Source of the DNA: Megascapheus bottae
Lineage: Eukaryota > Chordata > Mammalia > Rodentia > Geomyidae
Reading direction: 5' to 3'
NCBI GenBank assembly: GCA_024803745.1
Contig: JANJXV010000004.1
Location: 42,341,358 to 42,405,357, forward strand
DNA length: 64,000 nucleotides
The position numbers and the translations under genes are program-made. Each line of letters starts with the position of its first letter. Positions within the stretch are counted from its first letter, which is position 1. The notes under the pieces are model-generated. The model searched no databases. It saw only the letters and a list, made by a program, of their open reading frames with translations, and was not told the DNA's origin. Positions 36,501-48,700 of this stretch are shown one piece after another.

Positions 36501-37630
36501 AGCTATAAATTTTCCTCTGAGTACTGCCTTTGCTGTGTCCCAAAGGAGCTGGTATTTTGTGTGCTCATTTTTGCTAAATTTCATCGGCTGTTGAATTTCT
36601 GTTCTGTTCTCCTTGATGACCCATTGGTGATTTAACAGTGTGTTGTTCATTGTCCAAGAGTTACAGGATTTTCTTTGGTGGATACTGCTGTTCAGTTCTA
36701 ATTTCATGCCTTTTTGTCTGAGAGAGTGCAGGGAATAATTTCAGTGTTTCTGAATCTGCATAGGTTTTATTATGCCTTAAATGTGGTGTATTTTGGAAAA
36801 TGTTCCATGTACTTCTGAAAAAAATGTATATTGTGATGTTGCTGTGTGAAATAATCTGCAGATGTCTGTTAGATCTAGTTGGTCTATACAGTTGTTCAAT
36901 TCTGAGGTTTCTCTGTTGAGTTTTTGCCAGGTTGATCTGTCCATAGGTGAGAGTGGTGTGTTAACGTCACCAACAATCACTGTTTCAATATTTGTGGGGT
37001 TTTTTTTTTGCATTTTTTTATTGTAATTAGTAAAAGGGTTACATGATATTTGCCAGATAGAAGGTGCATTAATTGACGTACATTGATACCCTTTCACATG
37101 TCTTGGTACCCATTTCCCTCCCCCCCCACACCTCTACCCGTCTTGGTTTTTCCCCCTTCCCTATCAAATTTCAAATAACCAAATACAAATAAATTCAATA
37201 TATCAGATAACAAAGTGAGATACTATAACAATATGAACCACAATCTTTGTGGTTTAATGAAATTAAAATTTGCTTGATGAAGTTCAGTGCTCCGGGATTA
37301 GGCATGTAGATATTTAGGATGGTTATGTCCTCCTGGAAGAGAGATCTCTTTATTTGTATGTAATAACCTTATTTGTCTTTTCTCACTAATTTTAGTTTGA
37401 AGTCTGTTTTATCTGATATGAGGATGGCAACTTCAGCCTGTTTGTGGGGGCTGATAGCTTGATAAACTTTATTTCAACCACTCACTTTCAAAAAAATGTT
37501 TATTTTGGGGGGTACGATGTGTCTCTTGAAGAGAGCAGAATGATGGATCTCACTTTTTGATCCGTTTAATTGGAGAGTTAATTCTGTTGATATAAAGAGT
37601 TAGGATTGATATATATTTACTATTTCCTGC
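33569..37630 (-). pseudogene. L1 ORF2 (endonuclease/reverse transcriptase), disrupted
   Basis: Starts MAGNSKYISILTLYINRINS at 37630, matching the usual ORF2 N-terminus (a T-L-N-x-N-x-L-x-S type block), and ends CPNQ-stop at 33569. The apurinic-type endonuclease lies at about 37630-36700. The usual QETH block appears as LFKRHI, so the catalytic Glu is changed, while GDVNTPLSP (the GDxN block) remains. RT lies at about 36314-35049, with [14 protein letters not shown] and [10 protein letters not shown]. The zinc-knuckle CSKGCGQEGSILHCWWEC is at about 34000. Several frameshifts and stops plus the nested L1 at 37002-37240 inactivate it. Confidence 0.92.
36986..37256 (-). mobile_element. Nested L1-A 3' fragment inside the full-length L1, with TSD
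   Basis: Body 37002-37240, antisense: T10, GCATTTTTTTATTGTAATTA, the GGTGCATTAATTGACGTACA block, a C-rich run, then AACAATATGA where it breaks. The flanks CAATATTTGTGGGGTT (36986) and CAATCTTTGTGGTT (37241) are the duplicated target. ORF2 endonuclease sequence continues on both sides. It has the same orientation as its host. Confidence 0.92.
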
Positions 37631-37683
37631 CATCTTTAAAAAGGTTTCATTAGGGCCAGTAGCTTGACAGTCCTTGCACTTCT

Positions 37684-38811
37684 TATCTGGTATGAATTTT
37701 AGGTGCCATTTCTTTGTTAGTATCACGTTTGTGTTAGTTTTCAATGTGTAGAACATCTTTGAGAATTTTCTGTAATGCTGATTCAGTTGCTACATAATGT
37801 TGAAACTTTTCCTTGGAATGGAAGGTTTGTATTGTTCGCTAGGTTATGAATGAAAGCGGGTTGGTAGTTATTTGTCTTAAGGGCATGACATATATCCTTC
37901 CGATCTCTTCTTGCTTGCATGGTCTCTGCTGAGAAATCTGGGGTTATTATGTTTGGTTTTCCTTGTAGGTGATTCTTTTCTTCTCCCTGGATGCTTTTAG
38001 GATCCTTTGTTTGATCTCTATTTATCTTGTACAGATTATAATGTGGTGGCGGGATGTTCTTTTCTGGTCAGGTCTGTTTGGGTTTCTAAAAGCTTCTTGT
38101 ATCTAGATGGGCCTGCCCTTCTGGATATTTGGGAAGTTCTCAGAGAATATTCCCTGAAGTATATTTCCAATACCATCGACCTCTTTCTCCAGGCCCTCCT
38201 CAATACCAATTAGCCTTAAACTAGGCTTCCTAATTATATCTTGGAGTTGTTTGACTTATTTTTTGTTCTTTCCCTATAACAACTAGATTATCTTCAACCC
38301 CGGAAATTCTCTCTTCTGCATTGTTTAACCTGCTATCAAAACTTTCTACTTCATTCTTAATCTCCCTTTCTTCCAGTTGCTCATTTTTGATGCCTTGCAT
38401 CGCTTGTTTTAGATCATGTATGGACTTCTTTAACTCCTTGATTTCCATTTGAGTGGTAAGCTCAGCAGCTTCATTCTCATTGGACATTTGTTAGTGTTCA
38501 TTCAGTGTTTTGTTTGAGCATTCTATGAATTCAACCATTTTTCTTTCTCTAGTTTCCTCATGTTCACGTAAATCCTTTATGATGTCCTCTTTTATAGCTT
38601 CCTCATCTAAATGTATCACCTCCTTTATGGTTTCATCTTGTTTAGATATGGCTTCCTCACATATATCTTTCTGTATTTTTTCAAAATTTTCATTAATCAT
38701 GTTTATCAATTGCATTTGTATAGCATTTAAAGGACTCTCCTCTAGTTTTGACATTGACTGCCCCATTGCCTGTTTATTGTGGGTGGGAGATGCTATTCCT
38801 TGATTTGCCAT
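37684..38811 (-). pseudogene. L1 ORF1 (RNA-binding coiled-coil protein), disrupted
   Basis: Start MANQGIASPTHNKQAMGQ at 38811; stop TAA at 37684-37686 after the C-terminal PKIHTR. Total 1128 bp, about 375 codons with the lesions, similar to rodent L1 ORF1 lengths. The N-terminal third is rich in Glu/Lys/Leu heptads (LKKSIHDLKQAMQ, VESFDSRLNNAEERISGVED), as expected for the trimerising coiled coil. One in-frame TAA lies at about 38491 and a frameshift lies near 38240. The central RRM-like and C-terminal domains are only partly readable. Confidence 0.85.
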
Positions 38812-40525
38812 TTTTATTGAGTTTCTTTTCTGCCCATTTGAAAATGGAAGCAAGATTAATACTATACAACATTATAATCTTTAAGATATAACCAATCTAG
38901 AGCTCTTAAGCTTGCCAGACAATAGATGTTCACAATTTTAGATTGGTATTATCACTCTCTCTCTCTTTATGTGCACTTATAGACAAATCTAATACCACCA
39001 CCAGTCACCATTTTTTGACAAAAAAATAACAAAACCCTACAATCCAATCTCTATTGTATTTAAGTCCTTCTGGACCTACAGTATAATTGAACACCTAGAT
39101 ATACAGTATTGCTCAACAACTATCAACTGTAGATCCATGCATTATAAAAGTTGAAGGATGAACAGAGAAGCAGAGATAGAAAAATATTCCAAAAGAAAAG
39201 AGGAGAGGTAAAAAAAGATTAATGTAGGAGTGTAAGATTAATATAGTAATGAAGAAAAGAGATAGCATAATGATAACTGACCTAAGGTGATAGAGAGGTA
39301 AAATAGTTGAGTATAAAATTTAGAAAAATATGGTAAAACTTATGAAAATAAGAAGAGTAATAAAATAAATATATAAAGAGAAGAGGAAGGTATATATAGG
39401 AGAGATCAATGACAAAAATTTTAAAAAGTACAAATAAACAAACAAAAAGAAAAATAAGAAAAAAGATGGGGGGATATCCCACACAATTGTGAGTTCTTAG
39501 ACAAGAAATACTAGGGTTAAGAACCAACAGATTAAAAAGCAGGTAACTGTATCAATAAAAATATAATTTCTATACAGTCTGGGCCCAGTGTTGTCACTAT
39601 GTTTCTAGGAATGACCACAATGACAGGATAGCCAAAAAAAATGGAAAGAATCATAACATTAAAAAAAGGGTGGAGTTAAAATGGCAAAAAAAACCATATA
39701 AAAATGCAAATAAAAAAAGGTAGAAAAAAGGGGGGTATTCTTCAGTTTGTTTTTTTAGGGGGGACGGGGTATGAAACTTGTGTCTGCACTAAATTCAGGA
39801 TCCAAACACTAAAAAAGTCTTTTTCTCCTGCGATTTGGCTTTGCAGTTTTTCTGATGAGTTTGCTTGATTGGGCAGAAAAAAAAAGCCCGTGGAGCTATG
39901 AGTGGCTTTGTTTACCAGGAACTTGGCCCGCCCAGGAGGAGGAACTTCTGCTAGCCCCAGGGGCGGACATCCCGCTGAGCTGCCTCTGGGAAAAGCTTTG
40001 CCCTTTTGAATGATGGCGCTGACAGTACCACTTCTCAGGCTCCAGTTGGTTTGCCAGCAGTCAAGATAGTACTGCTCTTGGCTGGTATGGGAGGGAATTC
40101 CTTCCCAATGCCATTCCACAAGTAGAAGTGGAAACATCCACGGAGGTACTCACAAATTGCTGGATTTTCTGGTTCCGTAAAGCTGGCAGGTCTGTGCCAT
40201 GGCTGGGTGATGGCTCTGGGCTCTTGCAGGCTCTGTGTGGCTCTGTCTGGAGCTGGCAGGTCTGCGCTGCCGAGAAGCGCTGTCTGCTCAGGTGCTGGAG
40301 GGAGGCGTTGTCTCCACGGCGGCTCTGAGCAGCTAGTGCTGCTCCATGCCATCTTCTTGCTCTGGTTTCCTTCCTTTCTCCTCTCTGACTGAGATCTCTC
40401 TGGTGCTAAAGCTTACTTAGGATGGATCTTTCAGTATGAACTTTCCCCTATGATGCTAGAACTGGTATCTTGGTGAGAGCTCAGAATGACTCACGCTGAA
40501 CCGCCGCCATCTTCTGCTGATCTCA
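38812..40525 (-). promoter_or_regulatory. L1 5' UTR with internal promoter and YY1-like site
   Basis: About 1.7 kb upstream of ORF1. The distal part (about 39830-40525) is much richer in G+C and CpG than the surroundings; the proximal part (38860-39780) is A-rich on the plus strand. Within about 20 bp of the element's 5' edge the minus strand reads AGAAGATGGCGGCGG (plus-strand complement around 40500-40514). This contains AAGATGGCGGC, the YY1 consensus, placed as in human L1, where YY1 sets the transcription start. No tandem monomers seen. Confidence 0.75.
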
Positions 40526-40539
40526 CTCACGTCCCATTT

Positions 40540-40664
40540 TCTACAGGTCAATTGGAGATGAAAGTCTCAAGTCTTTTGTGCGTGGGCTGGCTTTGAACCT
40601 TGATCCTAAGATCTTAGCCTCCTGAGTAGCTAGGATTACAGGCATGAGCCACCCATGCCAGGCT
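40540..40664 (-). mobile_element. SINE-B head fragment
   Basis: Antisense B1-like head and centre only: GGTCAATTGGAGATGAAAGT to CCTCCTGAGTAGCTAGGATT and CAGGCATGAGCCACC. The Geo-type tail is missing on the left, where the full-length L1 ends. Confidence 0.82.
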
Positions 40665-43600
40665 ATGCTAACAGTCTTTGTCTGTGAACACAAACTACAG
40701 ATGTAAGCACCAGCCTCACAAGCCTGCTACATGGTAGGAGGTAAAAGATATAGATCAACATTCAAGATAAAGAAACAGCAGGCTGAAGAATAATGTTCCA
40801 TTGCTTTGTAACAGTGAGTGGCTAGCTATAGAGTTTACATTGAATGATGGATGTCGAACATTTGTCCTTACCACTTGGTAATAGTTTCTGCCTTGATGGT
40901 AATTGAAAGAATCTCTCCTTCCATTGCTTCTTTCCACTTACCTTTTGGGAAAGCTACATTGAAAGCCGTATTTCTAATATTGTTTCTCTCAACCTTTATT
41001 AACATGAAGACAGAATTTGTATCTTTATAACGGTTAGAATCTACAAATGACAGGTGTGTCAGTGTATATGTACATAAACAATGTATATATAATGTGTATG
41101 TATATAACACTGCATTCATAAAATAGTGACTGAAAATGCACTTGGCACTATAGAAGCATAAAAGAGGATTACTCAAACCAAACTGCGTGAGTCAGAAATT
41201 TTCTTCAAAGAGCAGCTGTAAACTATCACCATCACCACCCAAACACATTTGTTAAAGATGCATCTGTGATGTTAAGTTGATGTTTTATAGTATATATAAA
41301 AGTGATTGCGGTGTTCTAAGACTTCACAAATGAACATATATGTGTATATATAACATATATATACTCATATGTATGAATGTGGGTGTGTATGTACTCAAGA
41401 GAAAACATAAGACAACACTAGAGCAGTCTGGTTCAGGGCAATATCATTTTCACCAGACAATGTATATAGTAAAATACTCAAAGTTCTGTGTGTGTGTGTG
41501 TGCATGTGTGCGTATGTGTGTGTGTGTGAATGTTTTCATATATGTGTGTATATATGTGTGTGCATCTGTTAATTCCTCTAGTCCCTTCTCAGTCCACAAA
41601 GCCAAGGTCCTAATTAAAGAGAGATCTTTGGATATGTGGAAGCCACTGGAAATGGACTGAAGTCATTGGTGCATTGTACAGATGTCATTGCAGCTACTTT
41701 GAGATAGAAATTTCTCCATGATGAGCTGATATGCCTGTGAGAATCAATGTCACCTTCCAAGACTATGGAGCAATCATCCTACTGTCACTTTTTTTTTTGA
41801 ACCATGACATTCTGAAAGCGTGATTGTAATTCTTTCTTCTATTATTTCACAAAGGTTGTACTGTCAAGCATTCTCCAGGATGTATATTTCTAAGATTTGA
41901 CTTCTACTCTGGAATTATAAAGTCTTCAAATGCTATGATAATGGAGCTGAAAGTCATCTATGAGCTAGCAATTTTATTAATTTGAATATCAGGCACTCTA
42001 ATTTCCAGCTACAATGTCTTTTCAGTGATTTTGTCTTCCCACATTTCTCCTACTAGGTGACATTCTAGTTAGTGAATGGACCTTTGACACATTTCCTAAA
42101 GAATTAGCAAGTATGCTAGAAACTTTCAGATAAAGAGGTATCATAGGCTGGAAATACATTAAAACCAGGTTAAAAACATGGTTTTAATTAGACTTTAGAA
42201 TAAAAATATAGTGATAAAGTTTTGATTTTAGAAAAAAATGCTGTTTAACTGCATAAATGCTCATGCAGGTTTTATTGCGTGTCTCATCATTTGTAACTAA
42301 CCTCCACGACATTTTGTTTTGAGGAATTATCTATTTATTATTTCTCTATTTTACATTTATCTATTTACTTATATATTTTATAACTATCCTATTTACTATA
42401 GTATGGATATTTTTGAATATATATTTCTGGCCATATCATATGTTGAATTCAAATAAAACATACAAAATGACTACATATGTTTGTATAAATGTTAGATAAT
42501 AATTACTGCAATTTTAACTATTTGTTAAAAGGAGAATGTGCACCTGTTAAAGCCATCCCTTTGTCCTGACTCTTTCCTGTTATTTGGAAATATCCACTGA
42601 GATTGAAATTAGAAATGAAAGAATTTCAATCCTTCAACTTCTTCAATATGAAGAACTTGATCATAACAGATTTATATCAAACAATATAACCTTTGGTATT
42701 AACATGGGCTAGATCAGTTTCCTTGCCATATTTTTCAAATAGGTCTAATTCAAAAGCTTCTTAGAACAGAACATTGTGAATTTGACAGTAATTGTGACTG
42801 ATTTGCATAATGCTCTGATGTAGCATGTCAAATTTTATGCAGTTAGTTAAAGTTTGGAAAAGAAATTAAAATTGGAAATAGTTGAGATGCTTCTCTCCTG
42901 GCAATTAAAGAGGGCTCTTCTTATGCTTCATCTGCATTATATGCATCACCTTCTTTAGCATCACTTACATATACTATAATTTATCTGTCAATTTCCAACC
43001 AACTTATTTTTACCATTTTGTCACTTTTGATATTCAGCCTTCTCTCTGCCCTTGAAACACTTGTGCGACCTCAACATGGAATCAAATGGCATGAAAGAAA
43101 CAATTTTTGACTTTTTTTTCCTTTTTTTGCCCCCAGGGAAGACTTTTCCGTACACAAGAACTATCTGTTGCCCAAAGCATATTTTATAGAGCATTGAGCA
43201 ACATAAAGTAGAGAGTGAAGCATGTTTTCCTTAAAAAAAAACACACACACACAGACAAAAACCATATTTTATATTGTCTATTAGGTTTTAAGAGCTAAGT
43301 GGTTTGTGAAAGGGAATACTGAAGCTATTCTGACATTCTAAAATCCATTTGCATTAGACACACTTTAAATAAACTGAGAGGTGCAGAAGATTGGAGTGTT
43401 AGGATTTAAACTAAGTATCGAGAGCCAAATTCTGATTTAAAGATATTTTTCAATAAAATAGAATTCTTATAACACATTATCTTCCTGGTGCATGCTGGAG
43501 AGGGTAGAAAAATGGACAGGGCTTTGGCAGCTGCAACAGGGCAGCTAAAGTTGGTGCAATAGAGCTACATGACAGGACTCTATTACAGTAAGTAATACAA

Positions 43601-44765
43601 TTCCAGAAATAACTTATGTGGAACATATTGCCTTTGCTACATATGTCAGCAAATGGACTTTGATCGATGGTGCCACAACAGAAAAGCACATATGAAAACT
43701 TTTTAATTATGATAACAGTATAAAAGTATCCCTAGCCATGCCAACAATGTCATAGTTTTAGTAATTAACAAATGGAGAAAGCACATCCATCCATTCTGTA
43801 TGTACCTCATGCCTTACAAGTATTTTTGATTCCTGCCATCCATGTGTAAGCAAGTAGGAAGGCTCTGGAGGGTTCTCCAACATCACCTTGGTGGGTGGGA
43901 GCCTTCTGTGTGGCACTGATTATCTATGGAGAACCACACCACCTGGAGTTGCCATATTGCTACTCTAAAAATGCATTAATGTGGGAGAAAAAAGGTGTCC
44001 ATTTATGCTAGAAGATGAAGTTGGCAGTTTAGAATACTAAACAGTGATATCTATGGTTTGTACAGACAAACTCTTATAGAGCACTCATCCATAAATTGAA
44101 ATACTTGGTTGTATAAACAACTTCATAAACTTAGGAAACAAATACACCCAGGGTTCACAGTCTTTTTTGTAGAAGCATTTGCGGACAGTAAATGTAGCAA
44201 ATTTGCTGGGATTTAGAGCATTGAGAGATGAGTGATCTCATTTAGAAAGTGTGTAATTTCTTGAGAAGGCAAAGCCAAAGTTCAATAAAATAAACACCAG
44301 GAAGTTGGTCTTTGGAGGAGGTGGGAAAGGGGTAGAGAAGAGCAGGGAAGTGCAGTCAAGAATTCAGTGAACAAAATGAAGGAGAATGAAGGAAGGGGTG
44401 GGTAGGTGAGAGATTGGTGAGAATGTTCTAAGAGGTGATAGTGATCAAGATGTGTTGTATTCATAAACTGCTTTGTTTAAATGATAAATCCATTTTACAA
44501 CTAAAATTAATAAGGCAAAAAAAGAAGAAACATTGGCCACAAATTCCAGTTTCTCATTAAGTGAATTTGAAAATTGAAGCAAAAACACACAGGACATTTT
44601 TATTTCACATTTACTTATTCCAATTTGCCTTGTAAAGGCAGTTACAGAAGGACAATAACCTTCCTCTGTGGTATGGCAAAAACAAAAACAAATAGGCTCA
44701 GATTTTCTTCAGCCTATATTAAGTTTTTTCAAAAAAAGAATTAGATGCATCTTTAAAAAAATAAT
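40665..44765. other. No gene recognised; TG and TA low-complexity tracts
   Basis: 4.1 kb. A TATG/TA-rich stretch lies at about 41335-41400 and a (TG)n compound microsatellite at about 41489-41565. A short (CA)n follows an A run near 43230-43250. No SINE, L1 or gene recognised otherwise. Confidence 0.5.
41489..41565. repeat. (TG)n compound microsatellite
   Basis: TGTGTGTGTGTGTGCATGTG and similar interrupted TG units to about 41565, with TATG interruptions. Confidence 0.9.
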
Positions 44766-44767
44766 TC

Positions 44768-45700
44768 TCACACTGTTGGTGGAAGTGTAAACTTGTTCAG
44801 TTACTATGGAAAGCAATATGGTCGTTCCTCAAACAACTAAACATAGAGCTCCCCTATGACCCAGCAATCCCACTCCTGGGCATTTACCCAAATGTCCAGA
44901 AACAAGAACATACTAAGCCACAAGCATAACCATTTTCATTGCAACACTATTTATCATAGTGAAGATATGGAAACAACCTAGATGTCCCTCAGTAGATGAA
45001 TAGATAAAGAAGATCTAGTATTTCATCTAGGGAGGTTAACAGGGAGCAAAAACATGAGAAGGGGTATCAAGATGTGAGAAGTAATGCACCTACTATCTGA
45101 TGAATGTAACTGTAACGCCTCTATACATTATCCCGACAATAAAAAGCATAAAAAACGAAGATGTGGTATTTATGCACAATGGAATTCTATGCTGCCATCA
45201 GAAAGAATGACATTGCCTCATTTGTAAGGAAATGGAAAGATTTGGAAAAAATTATATAAATGAAGTAAGACAGACCCAAAGAAACATAGACTCCATGTTT
45301 CCCTCATTTGTAATAATTATACATCTAGGCTCCTCCTAGCAGAGGATCACCATAACTCAAAAGCTATCAGATGAGGGACCATATCAGATGAGGCTAAGTG
45401 AAATGAACCCCGTGATCTGGAAACAAGAGGTCTATATTTTTGATTGTTGTTCCTAGGATACTATGTGAAGTTATTTCTTCTCTTTTTTCCCTCCTTATGG
45501 TTTATCTCATGTTGTTACTGTATCTGATTTTAGTACCTGGTATATTATACGTATGTTTATTTGTTTATTTGAAATAGGGAAGGGAAGGGGAAAACAATAT
45601 GATTGGGAGGGTTGGGGGAAAAAAGTGGGAGAAAATATGGGAAGGGGTATCAATGTATCCACTACTTGATGAATGTATCTGTAACCCAACATCACCCCAA
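44768..45700 (+). mobile_element. Old L1-A relative, ORF2 C-terminus plus 3' UTR, with nested tail
   Basis: Sense and decayed. It starts in the zinc-knuckle region (CACACTGTTGGTGGAAGTGT), passes the [23 protein letters not shown] DNA at about 44850 and the ATGGAATTCTATGCTGCC block at 45179, and ends CCCCAACAATAAAATAA. It is interrupted at 45024-45156 by another L1 tail. No open frame. Confidence 0.88.
45009..45171 (+). mobile_element. Nested 133-bp L1 3' tail with TSD
   Basis: Body 45024-45156: only the last part of an L1 3' UTR (AAAACATGAGAAGGGGTATC to GACAATAAAAAGCATAAAAA). It is flanked by GAAGATCTAGTATTT (45009-45023) and GAAGATGTGGTATTT (45157-45171). In undisturbed copies that 15-mer occurs once, so it is the duplicated target. 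Among the shortest L1 insertions here. Confidence 0.88.
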
Positions 45701-45704
45701 CAAT

Positions 45705-48700
45705 AAAATAATCCTTTATGATAGCAAATTTTTGGCCTAATTAAAATAATTCTTATTATTAAAAATTATGTGATAAATGAATCCTCATCTTTGGAACACA
45801 TTTTGATAGTGAATATGCTAATATCTTAGCTTTTTATAGGCATATCCCTAGCCACAATTATTCATACATTTCTGTTCTTGTATGTACATGTACATATGTA
45901 ACATTTTAGTTGTATGTAATCACAGCAATTTAGTATATTGAAATTTTTAGTAGAGTAATGATCATAACATTCTTGTACTGATGATGAAACTGTTTCTTTT
46001 TCTTTTCCCCAGATGAAATGTAGACTTTCTTAAACATTTAACCATATTCAAAACCTGAGAATTAGCCCAGTTATAGGATAACAACAGTGCCAACCATTTC
46101 CTTACCTTTAAAAAATTCAAATTAAAAGCCATCTGCTTTGTTTTCTTCAAATTTCATCTATATTCGAATTCCATGTTTAGTTTTAAATATAAAACAGGTA
46201 GTAATATTAACATACGCTTCATTTCCAAATTAAAATTTGTTACACATGCACAAATGTATCCTGAAAGGCAAAAAAAAAACTGCACACATTCTGTTCCCCA
46301 TTCCTGCCAGCTTAATGGTTAATTATTTTTGAGAGATTACTTTGTATCAGATCTTGCTCAAAGTATATTACCTTATTGGTTCTCTCTGACCATTACTCTT
46401 TCTGTGTCTCAGCACAGCAGAATTAAATGCTTTAGAAACTCTCAGCACTGAAAAAGATTACGGTGCCTCAGTTTTTGCTATGTGAGACACATACTTTTTT
46501 AAAGGAAAGGAAATGTCAAAGGAATAACGTTTTTAGACATACTGACTGTGAGTGTTGTCATGAAAAATTTTCCATGTTTTCATTTTCAAATTAGGGGAAA
46601 TTTCATTGAGATTGGGCTTTCATAATTCTTTGTGAAACTCTCCTCAAAATGAATGTGTAAGACACATGTTTAATTTCCCTTCTGTGAGATCATCTATGCT
46701 CTTTGGTGTCTAGTACAGTGCTGACAGCATGCTTTAGCATCAGGAAGCCCAGAGACAAGAGCAAGTATATCGTTTAGCTCTCTACTCAACAAATTAAGGA
46801 TACAGGCATAGTCTTTTGGAAAGCTGACACATGAAAGTGCATTTTAACAGTCTGCCAAGAAAAGCTTACATATGGAAGTGTCTTTGTTTAAAAAATATTT
46901 TAAGTGGTTGTGCAAAGGTGTTTCAATTCAAGGCAGAGTTCAAGACAGACTGATCCATGAACAATGTCTTCCATTGTTCTGCCTCATCTTTCTCTACAAG
47001 TGTCCATTAAAAATAAATCTATTTGTTAATTCTTTTCTTGTCTCTCTCTTTTCAAGTTATTGTACTATTGTATGAAGGATTTGGGGAAAGAGGATATTTA
47101 GAACCCAAGCAAGCAATACAATGTAAAGCAAGAAGAGGCACTCTCCAACAAGGTAGACCTTGCAGATTTTGTGCTGCTATAAACAGCATTTATATTGGCC
47201 AGTAATTCGTTTACTGCAAATTAACATGGTGGGAGTAGATGGTGGCTTTGCATCCTGGACCCTTGTTCTCACATCCTCTCTTATTCTATCAAGTCATTTC
47301 CCTCTTAAAAAAGGGGTATCTTTCAGAAAAATTAGGTATGTCATTTTTAGAAAACAGAACATGATATTTAATACAAATTGGTGAGAGGTAGGGTTATGTA
47401 TTCCATGATTTCACCCTTCCCATGTATAATGAGTCAGTGTCTATTGTGTGTAAAACCTTGTGGCAATATAAAGGTGAAGAAGAAACTTATGGCCAGCGAT
47501 AGAAGCCAGAGCTGTTCTCCTGAAGTTTTGAAGGGTAGAAGGGAGAAGCAGGTAGGATTTTCTGCAGAATGGACATTTGATCTAGAGTTCCTTTCTTCTT
47601 TTTCTTTTAAATTAAGAAATCAATTCTTAGCATATCTGCATGTCGCATTTGTTTTGTAAAGCCTATTGTGTGCTAGTCAATGCAGGAAACAAATAAGAAG
47701 AAGGTAGAGACACTTCTCACCTATAGTAAAAAATTTTTACAGAAAAGTGAAATTTATTTTAAAAATATAGTTTGCATTTCTCAGTATCTGACATTCAGAT
47801 AAAGACATTAGTAACTCCAGGGGCTTTTTAATAATTCACATTTTATTGGAAAAAGCAAGAAGTCATTTCTGTTTTTCTTAACCTAATAAAATTTAGCTCT
47901 CTTTTGGATTACTGTTCATTCAATAGCACAGACTAGAATATCATGTCAACAGAAATGTTACCACATCCAATACAATGCAGCTTACTATTCTCTGTCCTTT
48001 CCAAATTCATGCTCTGCTTGAAATTTTCTGTTTATGAGCTTTTCCTCTCATGAGGCTACTAACTTGAATGTGTTCTATAAAATGTCACATTGTACAAAAG
48101 ATTATTTTTCCAGCTTTTGCAACGATTATATGGTCCATGGGTTCTGCCTGGTCAGTTTTCTTTGTCACTATGCATCTACACTCATGGTGCACACCACAGA
48201 GTGCAAGCAGCTCTGCTTTTGATGGATGTTAGTACATTTCCTCAGTGACTGATTTTTATTAGTGTCAAAAGATAGCTGTGTGCATGTACTCATGCTGATG
48301 TTTCTGAAGGGCATTGTGTTGGGAGTTGAGAATGTTTTTATCTTCTTGCTGATCAAACACTGTGTCTTAGAGAGAGCACTGGGTGCATTTTAGTTCTGTG
48401 TCAGAAAAAGAAGAAAGTCTGTTGACATTGCTACTTATCACTCACTCCTAAAAACCATGTCTCCCTGTTTTGGTCAGCAGAGGTTGAAATCATGAGGCTC
48501 CATATCACATAAAGTTCAGGATATTCAGAATGCACTACCAACCCAGAAGTTATTTCAAGGCAAGGAGTCACAGAAACCTATGTTTAAAGCACAGGTGTTT
48601 AATGGGCAACTCTGGAGTTAGGTTCACCTCATAACAGTGAAAAACTGTGTGTGGGGAATTGAAAATTAGCATGAAGTTTAGCCTTCACCATAATGAATAC

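Larger units (their letters stand above)
33150..40525 (-). mobile_element. Full-length L1-A with 5' UTR, ORF1, ORF2 and 3' UTR
   Basis: Antisense, reading from 40525 to 33150: 5' UTR (40525-38812), ORF1 (38811-37684), a 53-bp spacer, ORF2 (37630-33569), and a 3' UTR of about 420 bp. Subtracting the nested insertion of about 255 bp gives about 7.1 kb. ORF2 without the insert is about 3.81 kb (about 1269 codons), close to the 1275 residues usual for L1 ORF2, so little sequence is missing. Both frames are disrupted, so the copy cannot move itself. It is the only L1 here that reaches the 5' end. Confidence 0.93.

Noticed and set aside
40128..40392. Plus-strand ORFs as independent small genes in a CpG-rich region (possible CpG island promoter)
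   Set aside because: The G+C-rich region is the 5' UTR of the antisense full-length L1, so a host CpG island is not needed. Kept only as a speculative L1 finding.
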